Origin: Oscillospiraceae bacterium
GTDB taxonomy: Bacteria > Bacillota > Clostridia > Oscillospirales > Ruminococcaceae
Assembly (NCBI GenBank): GCA_030153485.1
Contig: JAGUQX010000007.1
Coordinates: 1-64,000 of the forward strand
Length of the DNA stretch: 64,000 bases
Direction of reading: 5' to 3'
The number at the start of each line of letters is the position of its first letter. The first letter of the stretch is position 1. The notes beneath the pieces were generated by a model. The model was not told the origin of the DNA, searched no databases, and saw nothing but the letters and a program-made list of their open reading frames with translations. Made by a program: the position numbers and the translations under genes. Below are positions 1 through 9,698 of this stretch, in pieces.

Positions 1-2607
1 ATCAAATACAGGTGATAAAGGTAGAGATACACCATCTTTATCAGTAATAGATAATGTTTCTAAGAAAGCGGGAACTTCGGCAGCTTCTCTAGTAATATTA
101 ATAGTATATATATTTCTAACATTTTGATTTTCAGCGGTTATATCCACTGTGACAACATTTAGTCCAACTTTTAAATTTTTATTACCAGTTATAACAATAT
201 TTTTTTTATTATCTAAAGGGGAGATATAAAAGTCAACATCGGTGGTAGAATATTCAACTGTTGAAAAATATTCTTTTACGAAAATATCATATGATGGAGA
301 GAAAGTAATATATTTTCCAGTAATGCTATCTGATAGAATAAAATCATTCATAAAACCAATATTTTGTTGCAGATATATTTTATATAAAATAGTCTTAGTA
401 GTAACGCCATCTTCAGCTGTAATAGTTGTTTCCCAAGTAGTTGTTTGTCCAGCAACTAGTGGGGGTCTTTTGTGTACGATACTAGCTTTAGGATCTTGAA
501 GTGTTTCGTTTATTACAAAATCTTCTGGCATTCCAACAGTGATATTATATTCTGTAATATCAGCACCAAAGCTAGGTGTATAAGAAAGATCTTTAATACC
601 TTCAGATATAGGACCTAGATAACCTTTAAAACTTAGTCCAGCTAAATTTGCATTATTGCTAGCATCTTTTCTAGTTATTCTAACTATATATTCAGCAGTA
701 TTAGATGAATTAGTTTTATCCGTAGCAGTAACTATAGCTAGACTATTTCCAACACTTAAATTTATGAGATCATTATTTCCACCCAATATAGAAAATTTAG
801 AATCTGTAGTTGCATTTATATTTATTTCAGAGACAGTATAAGGAACTTCTAATGTATATTCTTTTATTGAACTATTAAATAAAGGTGATAGTGGATGAGA
901 AACACCATCTTTATCAGTAATAGATAATGTTTCTAAAAAAGCAGGACCTGTGTAAGGTTCTCTAGTGAGATTAACAGTATATATATTTCTATCATTTTTA
1001 TTTTCTGCGGTTACATCTAGGGTGATAACGTTAAGTCCAACTTTTAAATTTTTATTTCCAGTTATAACAATAGTTTTTTTATTATCGAAAGGGGAGATAT
1101 AAAAGTCAATACCAGTGGTAGAATATTTAACTTTTGCAGAATATTGTTTTACAGGATGAGAGTATATCGGATAAAAATTAATATCTGTTCCAACAACATC
1201 ATCTGATATAATTATATTTCTTAGATAACCATGATTTTCTTGTAAATATATTTTATATAAAATAGTCTTAGTAGTAACACCATCTTTAGCAGTTATAGTT
1301 GTTTCCCATGTAGTTGTTTGTCCAGAAACTAATCTAGGTCTATTATGGGTAATAGTAGCACTACTATCTTCAAGAGTTTCAGTTATTGTAAAATCTTCTG
1401 GCATTCCAACAGTGATATTATATTGTTTAATATCAGCACCAAAGCTAGGTGTATAAGAAAGATCTTTAATACCTTCAGAGATTGGACCCAAATATCCATT
1501 AAATTTAAGGTCGGCTAAATTTGTATTATTGCTAGCATCTTTTCTAGTTATTCTAACTATATAATCAGCAGTATTAGATGAATTTTTATTATTTGTAACA
1601 GTAACAGTAACAGTATTTTCGCCAACTGATAAAGATTTTTTTCCTGTACCAGATATAGAAAATCTAGAATCTATAGTTGCATTAATATCTACTTCAGAGA
1701 TACTATTAGGAACTTCTAATGTGTATTCTTTTATTGAACTATCAAATACAGGTGATAAAGGTAGGGATACACCATCTTTATCAGTAATAGATAATGTTTC
1801 TAAGAAAGCGGGAACTTCAGCTTCTCTAGTTACATTAATAGTATATATATTCCTTGTATTTGGATTTTCAGCTGTTATATCTATCGTAATAACATTAAGT
1901 CCAACTTTTAAATTTTCATTACCAGTTATAACTATAGTTTTATTTGCATCATAATACTTTAATGTTATCTCTATTCCAGTTGTTTCATTTAGAACTGTGG
2001 AAGTATAATCCTTAATATCATCATCATAAGCAGGAGATAATGTAATTTCTTTAAATGTAATATCGTCTACTGGACTAAAATCAAATATACTTGCAATATT
2101 TTCCTGTAAATATATTTTATAGTAAATAGTCTTAGTAGTAACGCCATCTTCTGCTGTTATAATTGTTTCCCAAATATTAAATCTACCTGATAATAATGCA
2201 GGTCTATTATGTGTAATAGTTGCTTTAGAATCTTCTAGTATTTCTGTTATAGTAAAATCTTTTGGTTCAGAAATTGTTACTTGATATTCGCTAACACCAG
2301 GGCTAACCGTTGGAGTATACGCTAAATCTTTAACACCTTCGGATATTAGCCCCAAATACCCATTAAAGGATAATGAAGATAAATTAGCATTGTTATTTGC
2401 TTTTTCTCTATTTATTTTAATAATATAATCAGCAGTATTTGATGGATCTATAGTATCCGAAACTGTTACAGTAACAATATTTTCTCCATGATTTAGTGAT
2501 ATTTCACCCGCTCCAGATATAGAAAATCTAGAATCTGCATTAGTTCCGTATATAGTTGCTTTTGATATTTCTCTAGGCAAATTTAAAGTATACTCTTTTA
2601 TAGAACT
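1..2607 (-). repeat. Three tandem ~870-bp super-repeats inside the giant surface gene
   Basis: Long nearly identical blocks recur at a regular step. The block beginning atcaaatacaggtgataaag at base 1 returns at about 874 (diverged) and at 1741, and a weaker copy starts at 2608. The units are thus about 1-873, 874-1740 and 1741-2607, lengths divisible by three, so copy number can change without breaking the frame. Each unit encodes about three cadherin-like domains. The array probably continues beyond the left edge. Domains upstream of 2608 are much more diverged from each other. Confidence 0.9.
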
Positions 2608-5600
2608 ATCAAATATAGGTGTTAAAGGTTGTGAAACACCATTTACATTAACTATTAAAGAGTCTAAAATTGCTGGCAGATGGACAGCTTTTCTAGTTAC
2701 TTCTATAATATATTCCGATGATTCTCCAGCTTTATTTTGAGCAATTATAGAAACAGTATTAAGTCCAAAATCTAGTTTTTTATTTTTACCAGCATCTCCA
2801 GTAATATCAGTTCCTGAATCTGATGACGCTAATATAGAAATTTCGTCAATGTCATTTTCTACACTTGCTGTATATGATTTAGTAGATGGATTAAACCTAG
2901 GTGATAGAGGAATTTCTTTTCCATCTAAAGCTTCTAAAAATATATCAGTCAGTAATGTGGATCCTTTTCTAGTAATAGATATTTTATATTTTTTAGTGGA
3001 TCCATCTTCTGCAGTAATATCTATATCAAAAGCATTAACACCAACAGCTAGATCTTTATTATTTCCAATACCTAAAATCTTAGCTTTGCTATCTTCTGCA
3101 GTAGCAAGTATATTTATTTTATCAATATTATTTTCAACTTCTAATGTATATTCTAAAGTATCCTTATTAAAAACTGGGTCTAATGGTAAATCTCCAGTTA
3201 TATCAGTTACACTTAAAGTTTTAAGATTTGCATTATCTGATGCACCTTTGATAATATTTATACTATAATTTTGAGTTGAACCATCTTCTGCGGTAACTGT
3301 TATTAAATTTCTGTTATCTCCTAGATCATTTAGAGATATTTTACCGTCTCCAATTATAGTTGATTTATTATTTTCTGTAACAACAACTATCTCAGCAGAA
3401 TCGCTATAAACTGCATTTAATGTTTTATAGTCAAATCTTTCAGGATTAAAAGTTGGCTCTATAGGAATATTTATTCCATCAATAATAATAGCTAAAGATT
3501 TTAATTTAGCATTTGACGATATAACGTTTTCTATAATAATATAATAAGTTGTAGTTGTGCCATCTTCTGCAGTGACCAATATAGGTATATTATTTATACC
3601 AAGTATAAGATCTATATCTCCGTCTCCTGTCACAGTAGATTTTTCATTAGTTTTAGTGGCATTAATGGAAATAACTGAAGCGTCAGTACTGCCTATATTA
3701 TATGATAATACATCAGATGAAAATGAAGGAACCATATTAGTATCAATACCATCTAAAGCTATTTCTATATTTGATAATGTTGATACATTAGATTTTTTCT
3801 TTATAATATTAAGATTATAAACTGTAATACTAATACCATCTTGAGCAGTTACAGTAATTGAAAGTTTATTATCTCCTGTAATTAAATCTACTGATGTTAA
3901 ATCTCCTTTGAAAGTAGCAAATTCATTGTTTACAGTTGGGATAAGATATCCTGAAGATATAAAATCTATAACTTCTATTTCATAGTCTGTTTTTGTTGGA
4001 TCAAATCCGTCAATCTCAATAGCTCTATCATCAAGATATACTTGAAGATTTGAAAGGGTAGAATCAGTTGAAGCTTTTCTAGTAATGTCTAAATTATAAG
4101 AAGTAGTTGAAGTTCCATCTTCTGATAGGACAACAATAGCAACTTTTTTTAATCCGACATCCATAATTATATTTCCAAGACCTGATGTTATACTAGCTCC
4201 AGAATCTGTAGTTATAGCATTTATATCAATATTATCAATTTCATATGGAAATGTAACACTATATGATTCTATTATAGGATCAAACGGCTGATCAAGAGGG
4301 ATTTCTATTGAATTATTACTTACGTTTAAACTCTGTAAAGTAGAAACATCGCTTTTTTCTCTTGTAACAATTAGAGAATAAGAGTATTCACTATTATCTG
4401 GAAGTTTTACAGTTATTAACAGAGGAGCGTTTTCTCCTGTTATTAATTTATGTGTTCCGTCTCCTGAAATTGTTGCTGTAATATCAAAAGCTGTTGATTC
4501 AATATCAATAGAGTCTATAGCGTTTGGAACAGTTAGAGTATAACCACCAATATTAGTATCAAAAACTGGAGTTATATTCAATAAATTTCCTGTAGAAGAA
4601 TCTTTAACTTGTAAATCTGTTAAAGATAAGTCTTCCGAAGGAGGGGTAGTTCTATTTATAATAATAGAATATAAATTTTCTTTACCATCTTTTCCTGTTA
4701 TAGGAATATTAAATCTATTTTCACCATCATTAATTTTTTGATTTCCTAAATTATTTGTTTTAATTTTTGAAGATGGATCTAAAGAAAATGCGGATATATC
4801 AACTTGATCTATGCTATCTTTCATATACATAGTATATGATTTTTTATCAGGATTAAAATCTGGAATAGATATTCCATTTATTTTAATATCCATTAAATTA
4901 TTATTACTATTTAAAGTATTAAGTTTAGATTGTCTTATAATATTAAGATTATATGTTTTTACAGAACCATCCGAAGAAGTTGTAATGAAGGAAATACGGT
5001 TATTTCCAATAGATAAATCTTTTATATTATTTTCAAAATTTGATTCAATAGTAGTTGATTTCATATATGTATCTATATAAAATCCAATTGATGTTTGTTC
5101 AAAAGGGGCAACAATATTATATTCTGTTATATCTTTTGAAAAAGGTTTATCCCATATTAAAGTTTTATCAGAAAAAGGAATAATATTTTCAATATCATTA
5201 TTATATTCTATAGAATTACCTTTTTTAGATAGATTAATGTTATAAGTTTTATTAGTTATACCATCTTCTGCTAAAACTGTTATTGGTAAAATAATATTTT
5301 CGCCAGAATCCATAGAAACAAATGTTTCTGCTCCATATACAGTAGCTTTAGAATTACTAGAAGTAGCTTCTATTTTAATAAAATTATCTGCAGAAAAATC
5401 TTTATCACTAAAAGTCTTATTAATTTTATATTCTGTAGTATTTCTATTAAATGTTCTATCAAACGATATTCTTTTTCCATCTTGATCTACTATTTTAAGT
5501 GAAGATAGGTCTGCATTTGAAGAAGCACTTTTTCTTAGTATATTTAAAGTGTATGTTCTGGAAACTCCAAAAGAAGAATTAACTTTTATTTCAAAAGTGT

Positions 5601-7524
5601 TTAACCCTGATTTTAGAGATAAGTTTTTTTTGCCATTAGGAAATGTAATAGAAGACCCAGCTATCGTAGAAGCGTCTAATTTTAAAGAGGATACATCAGG
5701 AGAAACCTCTAGTGTATAGTTTAATATATCTTTTTGAAACAGAGGCATAAATTCATAATTATCAATAGAAAGAGACTCAAGTAAAGATCCATCATTATCT
5801 ATATTATTTTCAGATTTATTTAAATTCAAAACATAAATAGATTTGTTTGATCTATCAGGCGAATCAACAATAATAGTAAAAACGTTTTTTCCATTGTTTA
5901 AAATTATATCTTTATTTATTCCATTAAAATTTAAAGTTGCTGAATCATCAGAAAGTATTGGATTTATTTTTATAGAATCAGTATTGTTATCAATATTTAT
6001 ATTATATTCAAAAATATTTTTATCAAAATTAAAATCTGATAAAAGACCATCTATTTCTATGGATTTTAAAGTAGAATCAGATGAGAGACTTTTATTTTGT
6101 ATAAATTTAATTTTATAATTAGAAGATGAAGATTTGTCTGATGATGTAACATTAATTGAAATTTCTTTTCCATTTTCTACAGATATAGTTCCAATATCAC
6201 CTGATAAAGTTGCGTTATCATTTTCAGAAATAGCATTTATATCTACTGTTTCCATTCCATTAGGAATAACTAGGTTATATGAATATATATTTGGATCAAA
6301 ATTTGTTGAAAACGAAACATCTTCTTTTAAAATAATATTTTGTAATAAAGATGAAGAAAAATTTGATTCTAATATATTAGTTTTTAATATATTAGTTTTA
6401 AGTTTATTGTTATTACTATTTACAACTTTAATAAATCCAGTAACTTCTCCAACTTTATTAGGAATATTATTTTTTGTAAAATAATTTTTTGACATAGAAG
6501 TTGGAATAAACTCTAGAGGTATATCTGAATTTAGAGTAGATCTAATATTAGTTTTATTGTTTATAACAGAAAATTTTCCTAATATAGAGTGTAATAATTC
6601 ATTGGAAATTTCTTTTCCTTTTATCATATTTAAACTAGAAATATTTTCAGGAGATATAATTTTATAGTTATCTCTATTTTGGGGATAAGAATCGTTTATA
6701 GGGGTGAAAAAATTATCATATTCTATTCGTATAATATTTTTATTAGAAAGTTTTAAATAGTTATTATTTAATGAAATTATATTATTTCCAGAAATATCTA
6801 TTTTTTCTAATGATGTATTTTCATTAAAAAAATCTTGGTTTAATTCTATAATATTATTATTAGATATATCTAGATTTTTTATTTTATTATTTAAAGTAAA
6901 TATATTTTTTGGTAAAGATTTAATATTATTGTTAGATATATTCACTGATAATAGATTAGGATTATTTAACACACTAGATGGTATACTGCTAATATTTGTA
7001 TCCTCTATAGATAATTCTTCTAACAAAGGAGCATTTTGTAAAAAGTTAGAATTTAATTTATATATATCAGATTTATTTCCATTTGATGAGATAGAAAATG
7101 TTTTAAGATTTTGCATATCTTCTTGGAAAAGTTCTTGTGTAATATATTTAGATATTAAAGTTGTAGAATCAATTTTTATATTTTGTACATTTATAAATTT
7201 ATTTATAATAGAAGGTAAACCTTTAATATGTGAAGGTATATCTAAATCTCCTGTATAATTTATAATATCACTTAATAATATTATTTGATTTTTAGAAATA
7301 TCTAATACTGTATGTATATAGTCTTTAAAATCATGATATATTTCATCTGTGTCATCTAAAAACCATTCTTTGTCATCAACACTATTTAATATATCTATAT
7401 TATTAGTATTGTTTTTTTCATCAACTTGTTTTGGATTACTTGATATAGCACCTGCTGTTTGGGTAGCTATATTCACAGTAATACAAAAGCTTAATAATAG
7501 GGCTACTCTTTTTTTAAAGTTCAT
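1..7524 (-). CDS. Giant secreted LRR / cadherin-like repeat surface protein (3' end outside window)
   Basis: Reading the minus strand from ATG 7524 gives an open frame with no stop found down to base 1, so at least 2508 residues; the C-terminus is missing. A GAGGAG ribosome site lies just upstream. Residues 1-26 are a signal peptide (MNFKKR, hydrophobic core, cut near TAGA). Residues about 75-330 carry leucine-rich repeats (LDISNNN, IDISGNN type). From about residue 380 to the window edge there are roughly twenty cadherin-like beta-sandwich repeats (PF12733 type), each with the pattern 'SxLxSLxI..G..PxF....xYxx.V...SxxxITxxAxDG...xYxIxIxR'. The last ~870 residues are three near-identical ~290-residue super-repeats. 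Such proteins are usually cell-surface adhesins or wall-attached enzymes; the anchor or enzymatic domain would lie beyond the window. Function is inferred only from architecture. Confidence 0.9.
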   Translation of the reverse strand, partial: MNFKKRVALLLSFCITVNIATQTAGAISSNPKQVDEKNNTNNIDILNSVDDKEWFLDDTDEIYHDFKDYIHTVLDISKNQIILLSDIINYTGDLDIPSHIKGLPSIINKFINVQNIKIDSTTLISKYITQELFQEDMQNLKTFSISSNGNKSDIYKLNSNFLQNAPLLEELSIEDTNISSIPSSVLNNPNLLSVNISNNNIKSLPKNIFTLNNKIKNLDISNNNIIELNQDFFNENTSLEKIDISGNNIISLNNNYLKLSNKNIIRIEYDNFFTPINDSYPQNRDNYKIISPENISSLNMIKGKEISNELLHSILGKFSVINNKTNIRSTLNSDIPLEFIPTSMSKNYFTKNNIPNKVGEVTGFIKVVNSNNNKLKTNILKTNILESNFSSSLLQNIILKEDVSFSTNFDPNIYSYNLVIPNGMETVDINAISENDNATLSGDIGTISVENGKEISINVTSSDKSSSSNYKIKFIQNKSLSSDSTLKSIEIDGLLSDFNFDKNIFEYNINIDNNTDSIKINPILSDDSATLNFNGINKDIILNNGKNVFTIIVDSPDRSNKSIYVLNLNKSENNIDNDGSLLESLSIDNYEFMPLFQKDILNYTLEVSPDVSSLKLDASTIAGSSITFPNGKKNLSLKSGLNTFEIKVNSSFGVSRTYTLNILRKSASSNADLSSLKIVDQDGKRISFDRTFNRNTTEYKINKTFSDKDFSADNFIKIEATSSNSKATVYGAETFVSMDSGENIILPITVLAEDGITNKTYNINLSKKGNSIEYNNDIENIIPFSDKTLIWDKPFSKDITEYNIVAPFEQTSIGFYIDTYMKSTTIESNFENNIKDLSIGNNRISFITTSSDGSVKTYNLNIIRQSKLNTLNSNNNLMDIKINGISIPDFNPDKKSYTMYMKDSIDQVDISAFSLDPSSKIKTNNLGNQKINDGENRFNIPITGKDGKENLYSIIINRTTPPSEDLSLTDLQVKDSSTGNLLNITPVFDTNIGGYTLTVPNAIDSIDIESTAFDITATISGDGTHKLITGENAPLLITVKLPDNSEYSYSLIVTREKSDVSTLQSLNVSNNSIEIPLDQPFDPIIESYSVTFPYEIDNIDINAITTDSGASITSGLGNIIMDVGLKKVAIVVLSEDGTSTTSYNLDITRKASTDSTLSNLQVYLDDRAIEIDGFDPTKTDYEIEVIDFISSGYLIPTVNNEFATFKGDLTSVDLITGDNKLSITVTAQDGISITVYNLNIIKKKSNVSTLSNIEIALDGIDTNMVPSFSSDVLSYNIGSTDASVISINATKTNEKSTVTGDGDIDLILGINNIPILVTAEDGTTTTYYIIIENVISSNAKLKSLAIIIDGINIPIEPTFNPERFDYKTLNAVYSDSAEIVVVTENNKSTIIGDGKISLNDLGDNRNLITVTAEDGSTQNYSINIIKGASDNANLKTLSVTDITGDLPLDPVFNKDTLEYTLEVENNIDKINILATAEDSKAKILGIGNNKDLAVGVNAFDIDITAEDGSTKKYKISITRKGSTLLTDIFLEALDGKEIPLSPRFNPSTKSYTASVENDIDEISILASSDSGTDITGDAGKNKKLDFGLNTVSIIAQNKAGESSEYIIEVTRKAVHLPAILDSLIVNVNGVSQPLTPIFDSSIKEYTLNLPREISKATIYGTNADSRFSISGAGEISLNHGENIVTVTVSDTIDPSNTADYIIKINREKANNNANLSSLSFNGYLGLISEGVKDLAYTPTVSPGVSEYQVTISEPKDFTITEILEDSKATITHNRPALLSGRFNIWETIITAEDGVTTKTIYYKIYLQENIASIFDFSPVDDITFKEITLSPAYDDDIKDYTSTVLNETTGIEITLKYYDANKTIVITGNENLKVGLNVITIDITAENPNTRNIYTINVTREAEVPAFLETLSITDKDGVSLPLSPVFDSSIKEYTLEVPNSISEVDINATIDSRFSISGTGKKSLSVGENTVTVTVTNNKNSSNTADYIVRITRKDASNNTNLADLKFNGYLGPISEGIKDLSYTPSFGADIKQYNITVGMPEDFTITETLEDSSATITHNRPRLVSGQTTTWETTITAKDGVTTKTILYKIYLQENHGYLRNIIISDDVVGTDINFYPIYSHPVKQYSAKVKYSTTGIDFYISPFDNKKTIVITGNKNLKVGLNVITLDVTAENKNDRNIYTVNLTREPYTGPAFLETLSITDKDGVSHPLSPLFNSSIKEYTLEVPYTVSEININATTDSKFSILGGNNDLINLSVGNSLAIVTATDKTNSSNTAEYIVRITRKDASNNANLAGLSFKGYLGPISEGIKDLSYTPSFGADITEYNITVGMPEDFVINETLQDPKASIVHKRPPLVAGQTTTWETTITAEDGVTTKTILYKIYLQQNIGFMNDFILSDSITGKYITFSPSYDIFVKEYFSTVEYSTTDVDFYISPLDNKKNIVITGNKNLKVGLNVVTVDITAENQNVRNIYTINITREAAEVPAFLETLSITDKDGVSLPLSPVFD

Positions 7525-7658
7525 AAAATTCTCCTCAGCATAATTTTTTTCATCAAAATTGATATTATTATATACATATATTATCTTATTTTTTTCTTAT
7601 AATCTATTATAATATACGTACTTTGTAAAATATTTTCGCATATAAATTTTATTTATAT

Positions 7659-8555
7659 TTATTTTGGGTCCATATGAATTATAATTTCTATACCTAAATT
7701 TTCTTTAATAGTATTTTCAATTTCATCAATTATTTTATGAGCATCAATAAAGCTTAAATCTTTATTTATATCAACATCTAAACATCCAACAATATTATCA
7801 GATCCATATGAATGTAGAAGTATTTTATGTATACCATATATATTATCATTTAACATTATTATTGATTTAATTTTATTTATTGTTTTTTTATCAATAGATT
7901 TTCCTATTAATAAATCAATTGAATTTTTTGAAGAGTCAATACCAGAATATATTATAAATATTGATATTAGACAACCTATGTAACCGTCAATATTTATTTT
8001 AAATATAGCAAAATAGGAAATAGATAAAATAGTAGAAAGTGTTATAATAGCATCAAAAAAACTATCTTTTGCCAGAGTATTTACAGAAGTGGAATTTAAT
8101 TTTTTGCCAAATTTTTTATACATTATATACAATACTATTTTAATTATTATAGATAATATTAAAAATAATAGCATTATAAAATTAAATTTCAGTTGATTTG
8201 GATTTATTATTGATCCAATAGATGAAGAAAAAAATTGAATTCCTATCATAAATATTATTAAAGATATAATAAGTGAGGAAACATATTCTGCACGACCATG
8301 TCCATGAGGATGTTCATAATCTGCAGGCTTTAATGATATTTTAGAAGAAATTCCTAAAATTATAACTGTTCCTGTATCAGATAGATTATTAAATGAATCA
8401 GCAATAATTGATATAGAAGAGAGAAACAAACCTATTATTACTTTTATTAAAAATAATAATAGGTTAAATGATATACCAATAATCGTGATACGTTTATATA
8501 TTAGTTTCTTATCTATAATATCGGTTTTATTTAAATAAAATTCATTTAATGACAT
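7659..8555 (-). CDS. Cation diffusion facilitator, probably Mn-type exporter
   Basis: The 298-residue protein has six predicted membrane segments followed by a cytoplasmic C-terminal domain of about 85 residues, the usual CDF layout. TM2 carries D53 and N57 (ADSFNNLSD) and TM5 carries an Asp-x3-Asp pair (AKDSFFDAI) where zinc CDFs normally have His-x3-Asp. From family knowledge, an Asn/Asp plus Asp/Asp site is typical of manganese CDFs such as MntE, so Mn2+ export is inferred. The conserved HPHGHGRAEY loop is present. AAGGAATT precedes ATG 8555. It lies 36 nt downstream of the permease gene on the same strand and is probably co-transcribed with it. Confidence 0.85.
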   Translation of the reverse strand: MSLNEFYLNKTDIIDKKLIYKRITIIGISFNLLLFLIKVIIGLFLSSISIIADSFNNLSDTGTVIILGISSKISLKPADYEHPHGHGRAEYVSSLIISLIIFMIGIQFFSSSIGSIINPNQLKFNFIMLLFLILSIIIKIVLYIMYKKFGKKLNSTSVNTLAKDSFFDAIITLSTILSISYFAIFKINIDGYIGCLISIFIIYSGIDSSKNSIDLLIGKSIDKKTINKIKSIIMLNDNIYGIHKILLHSYGSDNIVGCLDVDINKDLSFIDAHKIIDEIENTIKENLGIEIIIHMDPK

Positions 8556-8591
8556 AATATAAAATTCCTTCCATATAAAATATAAAAATAA

Positions 8592-9596
8592 TTATGTTAT
8601 ATTAGATACAATTATGCCAGATAATAGAATTAGGATAAATATAATAGACCAAATATATAACTGATATTTTATTTTTATATATTTTTTTAAGATAATTAAG
8701 GAAGGGATAGAGAAAAATACTGTAGATATAATGAATGAAATTATTATAGAATAATTAATACCAAGATCATACATTGAGTGAATAATAGGGGATAGTGAAG
8801 CAATTTCCATATGTACAACTAGTCCTGCAAGAGAAGACATGAGTATGAATAAAAATGAGTTATTATTTATCTCTGTCATAAAATTTAAATCTACAAAAAC
8901 TTTAATTATTCCAGATAATAGAACACCTAAAATTATATAAATAATAGAAATATTAAAAGAATGTCTTAAATTAGATTTTACAAATAATAATCTTGACTTA
9001 TTATCGGTATATATTTTAATTGTATTGTTTTTAATATCAGATATATTAATATTATATTTTATATCTACAAATTTTAATATTATAGATGTTATAATTATAA
9101 TCGATATACTCACTATAATATAAGTTATAGTAAACTCTAAACTTGTAGTAGCAAGTAATATACCTATCGTTGTTAAATTTAGTAATGCACCAGAAATTAA
9201 AAAGCTAATTGATAAATATAATGGAATTTTCACAGATATAAGTCCTATAAAAATAGGTAATGCGGTGCACATACAGGTAGAGGAAAAGAGACCAATTATA
9301 ATTAAAGGAATAATTCCAAATATAGAGTTGTTTTTTTTAATTCTATCTATAACATTTTGAAATACCGAGAATGTTTGAAAATAAGATATCAAAGATATAA
9401 CTATAAATAACATTAAAATTATTTGTAAAAAATCTCCGATAATGGTTGTTATAAATTCTATCATTTTTGAATGATCATCGAATTTTAAAAGATCAAAAGC
9501 CAAATAATTTATAATTCCTTGAACCCCTCCATGGACATGGTCATGATCATGAGTATGTTCAGCAATACTCGAAATTGTATTATTAAGTAAAATCAT
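8592..9596 (-). CDS. ArsP/DUF318-like membrane permease with His-rich N-terminus
   Basis: About 334 residues with eight or more predicted membrane segments. The middle contains a CxC-x2-LP segment (STCMCTALPIFIG) and the ...GALLNLTTIG stretch that resemble the two conserved helices of the ArsP_1/DUF318 permease family. The soluble N-terminus has a metal-binding-like run, HTHDHDHVHGG. The frame opens upstream at a TTG (9614), but AAGGA sits best about 8 nt before ATG 9596, so I use that start. The substrate is unknown; the His cluster and the adjoining CDF exporter suggest metal handling. The family assignment is moderate because the canonical 'PCSC' motif is altered. Confidence 0.65.
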   Translation of the reverse strand: MILLNNTISSIAEHTHDHDHVHGGVQGIINYLAFDLLKFDDHSKMIEFITTIIGDFLQIILMLFIVISLISYFQTFSVFQNVIDRIKKNNSIFGIIPLIIIGLFSSTCMCTALPIFIGLISVKIPLYLSISFLISGALLNLTTIGILLATTSLEFTITYIIVSISIIIITSIILKFVDIKYNINISDIKNNTIKIYTDNKSRLLFVKSNLRHSFNISIIYIILGVLLSGIIKVFVDLNFMTEINNNSFLFILMSSLAGLVVHMEIASLSPIIHSMYDLGINYSIIISFIISTVFFSIPSLIILKKYIKIKYQLYIWSIIFILILLSGIIVSNIT

Positions 9597-9659
9597 ATTC
9601 ATTTTCCTTTGCAATATTTTATATTAGCCTATAGTATACCATAATAATACATATTTGTA

Positions 9660-9698
9660 TAAAAAACTGTGACTATTAATAAATTAAATAGTCACAGT
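9660..9698 (-). terminator. Intrinsic terminator after pyrB
   Basis: Read on the minus strand, ACTGTGACTATT and AATAGTCACAGT form a 12-bp stem followed by TTTTTT. The upstream arm overlaps the last codons and stop of the pyrB frame (stop at 9676-9678). It ends the operon running from 16105. Confidence 0.85.

Noticed and set aside
1..2607. CRISPR-like array
   Set aside because: The repeats are ~870 bp, coding and directly adjacent, with no short repeats or unique spacers.
242..7543. Many short plus-strand open frames across the first 7.5 kb
   Set aside because: They are antisense shadows of the continuous minus-strand surface-protein frame; none has a ribosome site or family resemblance.
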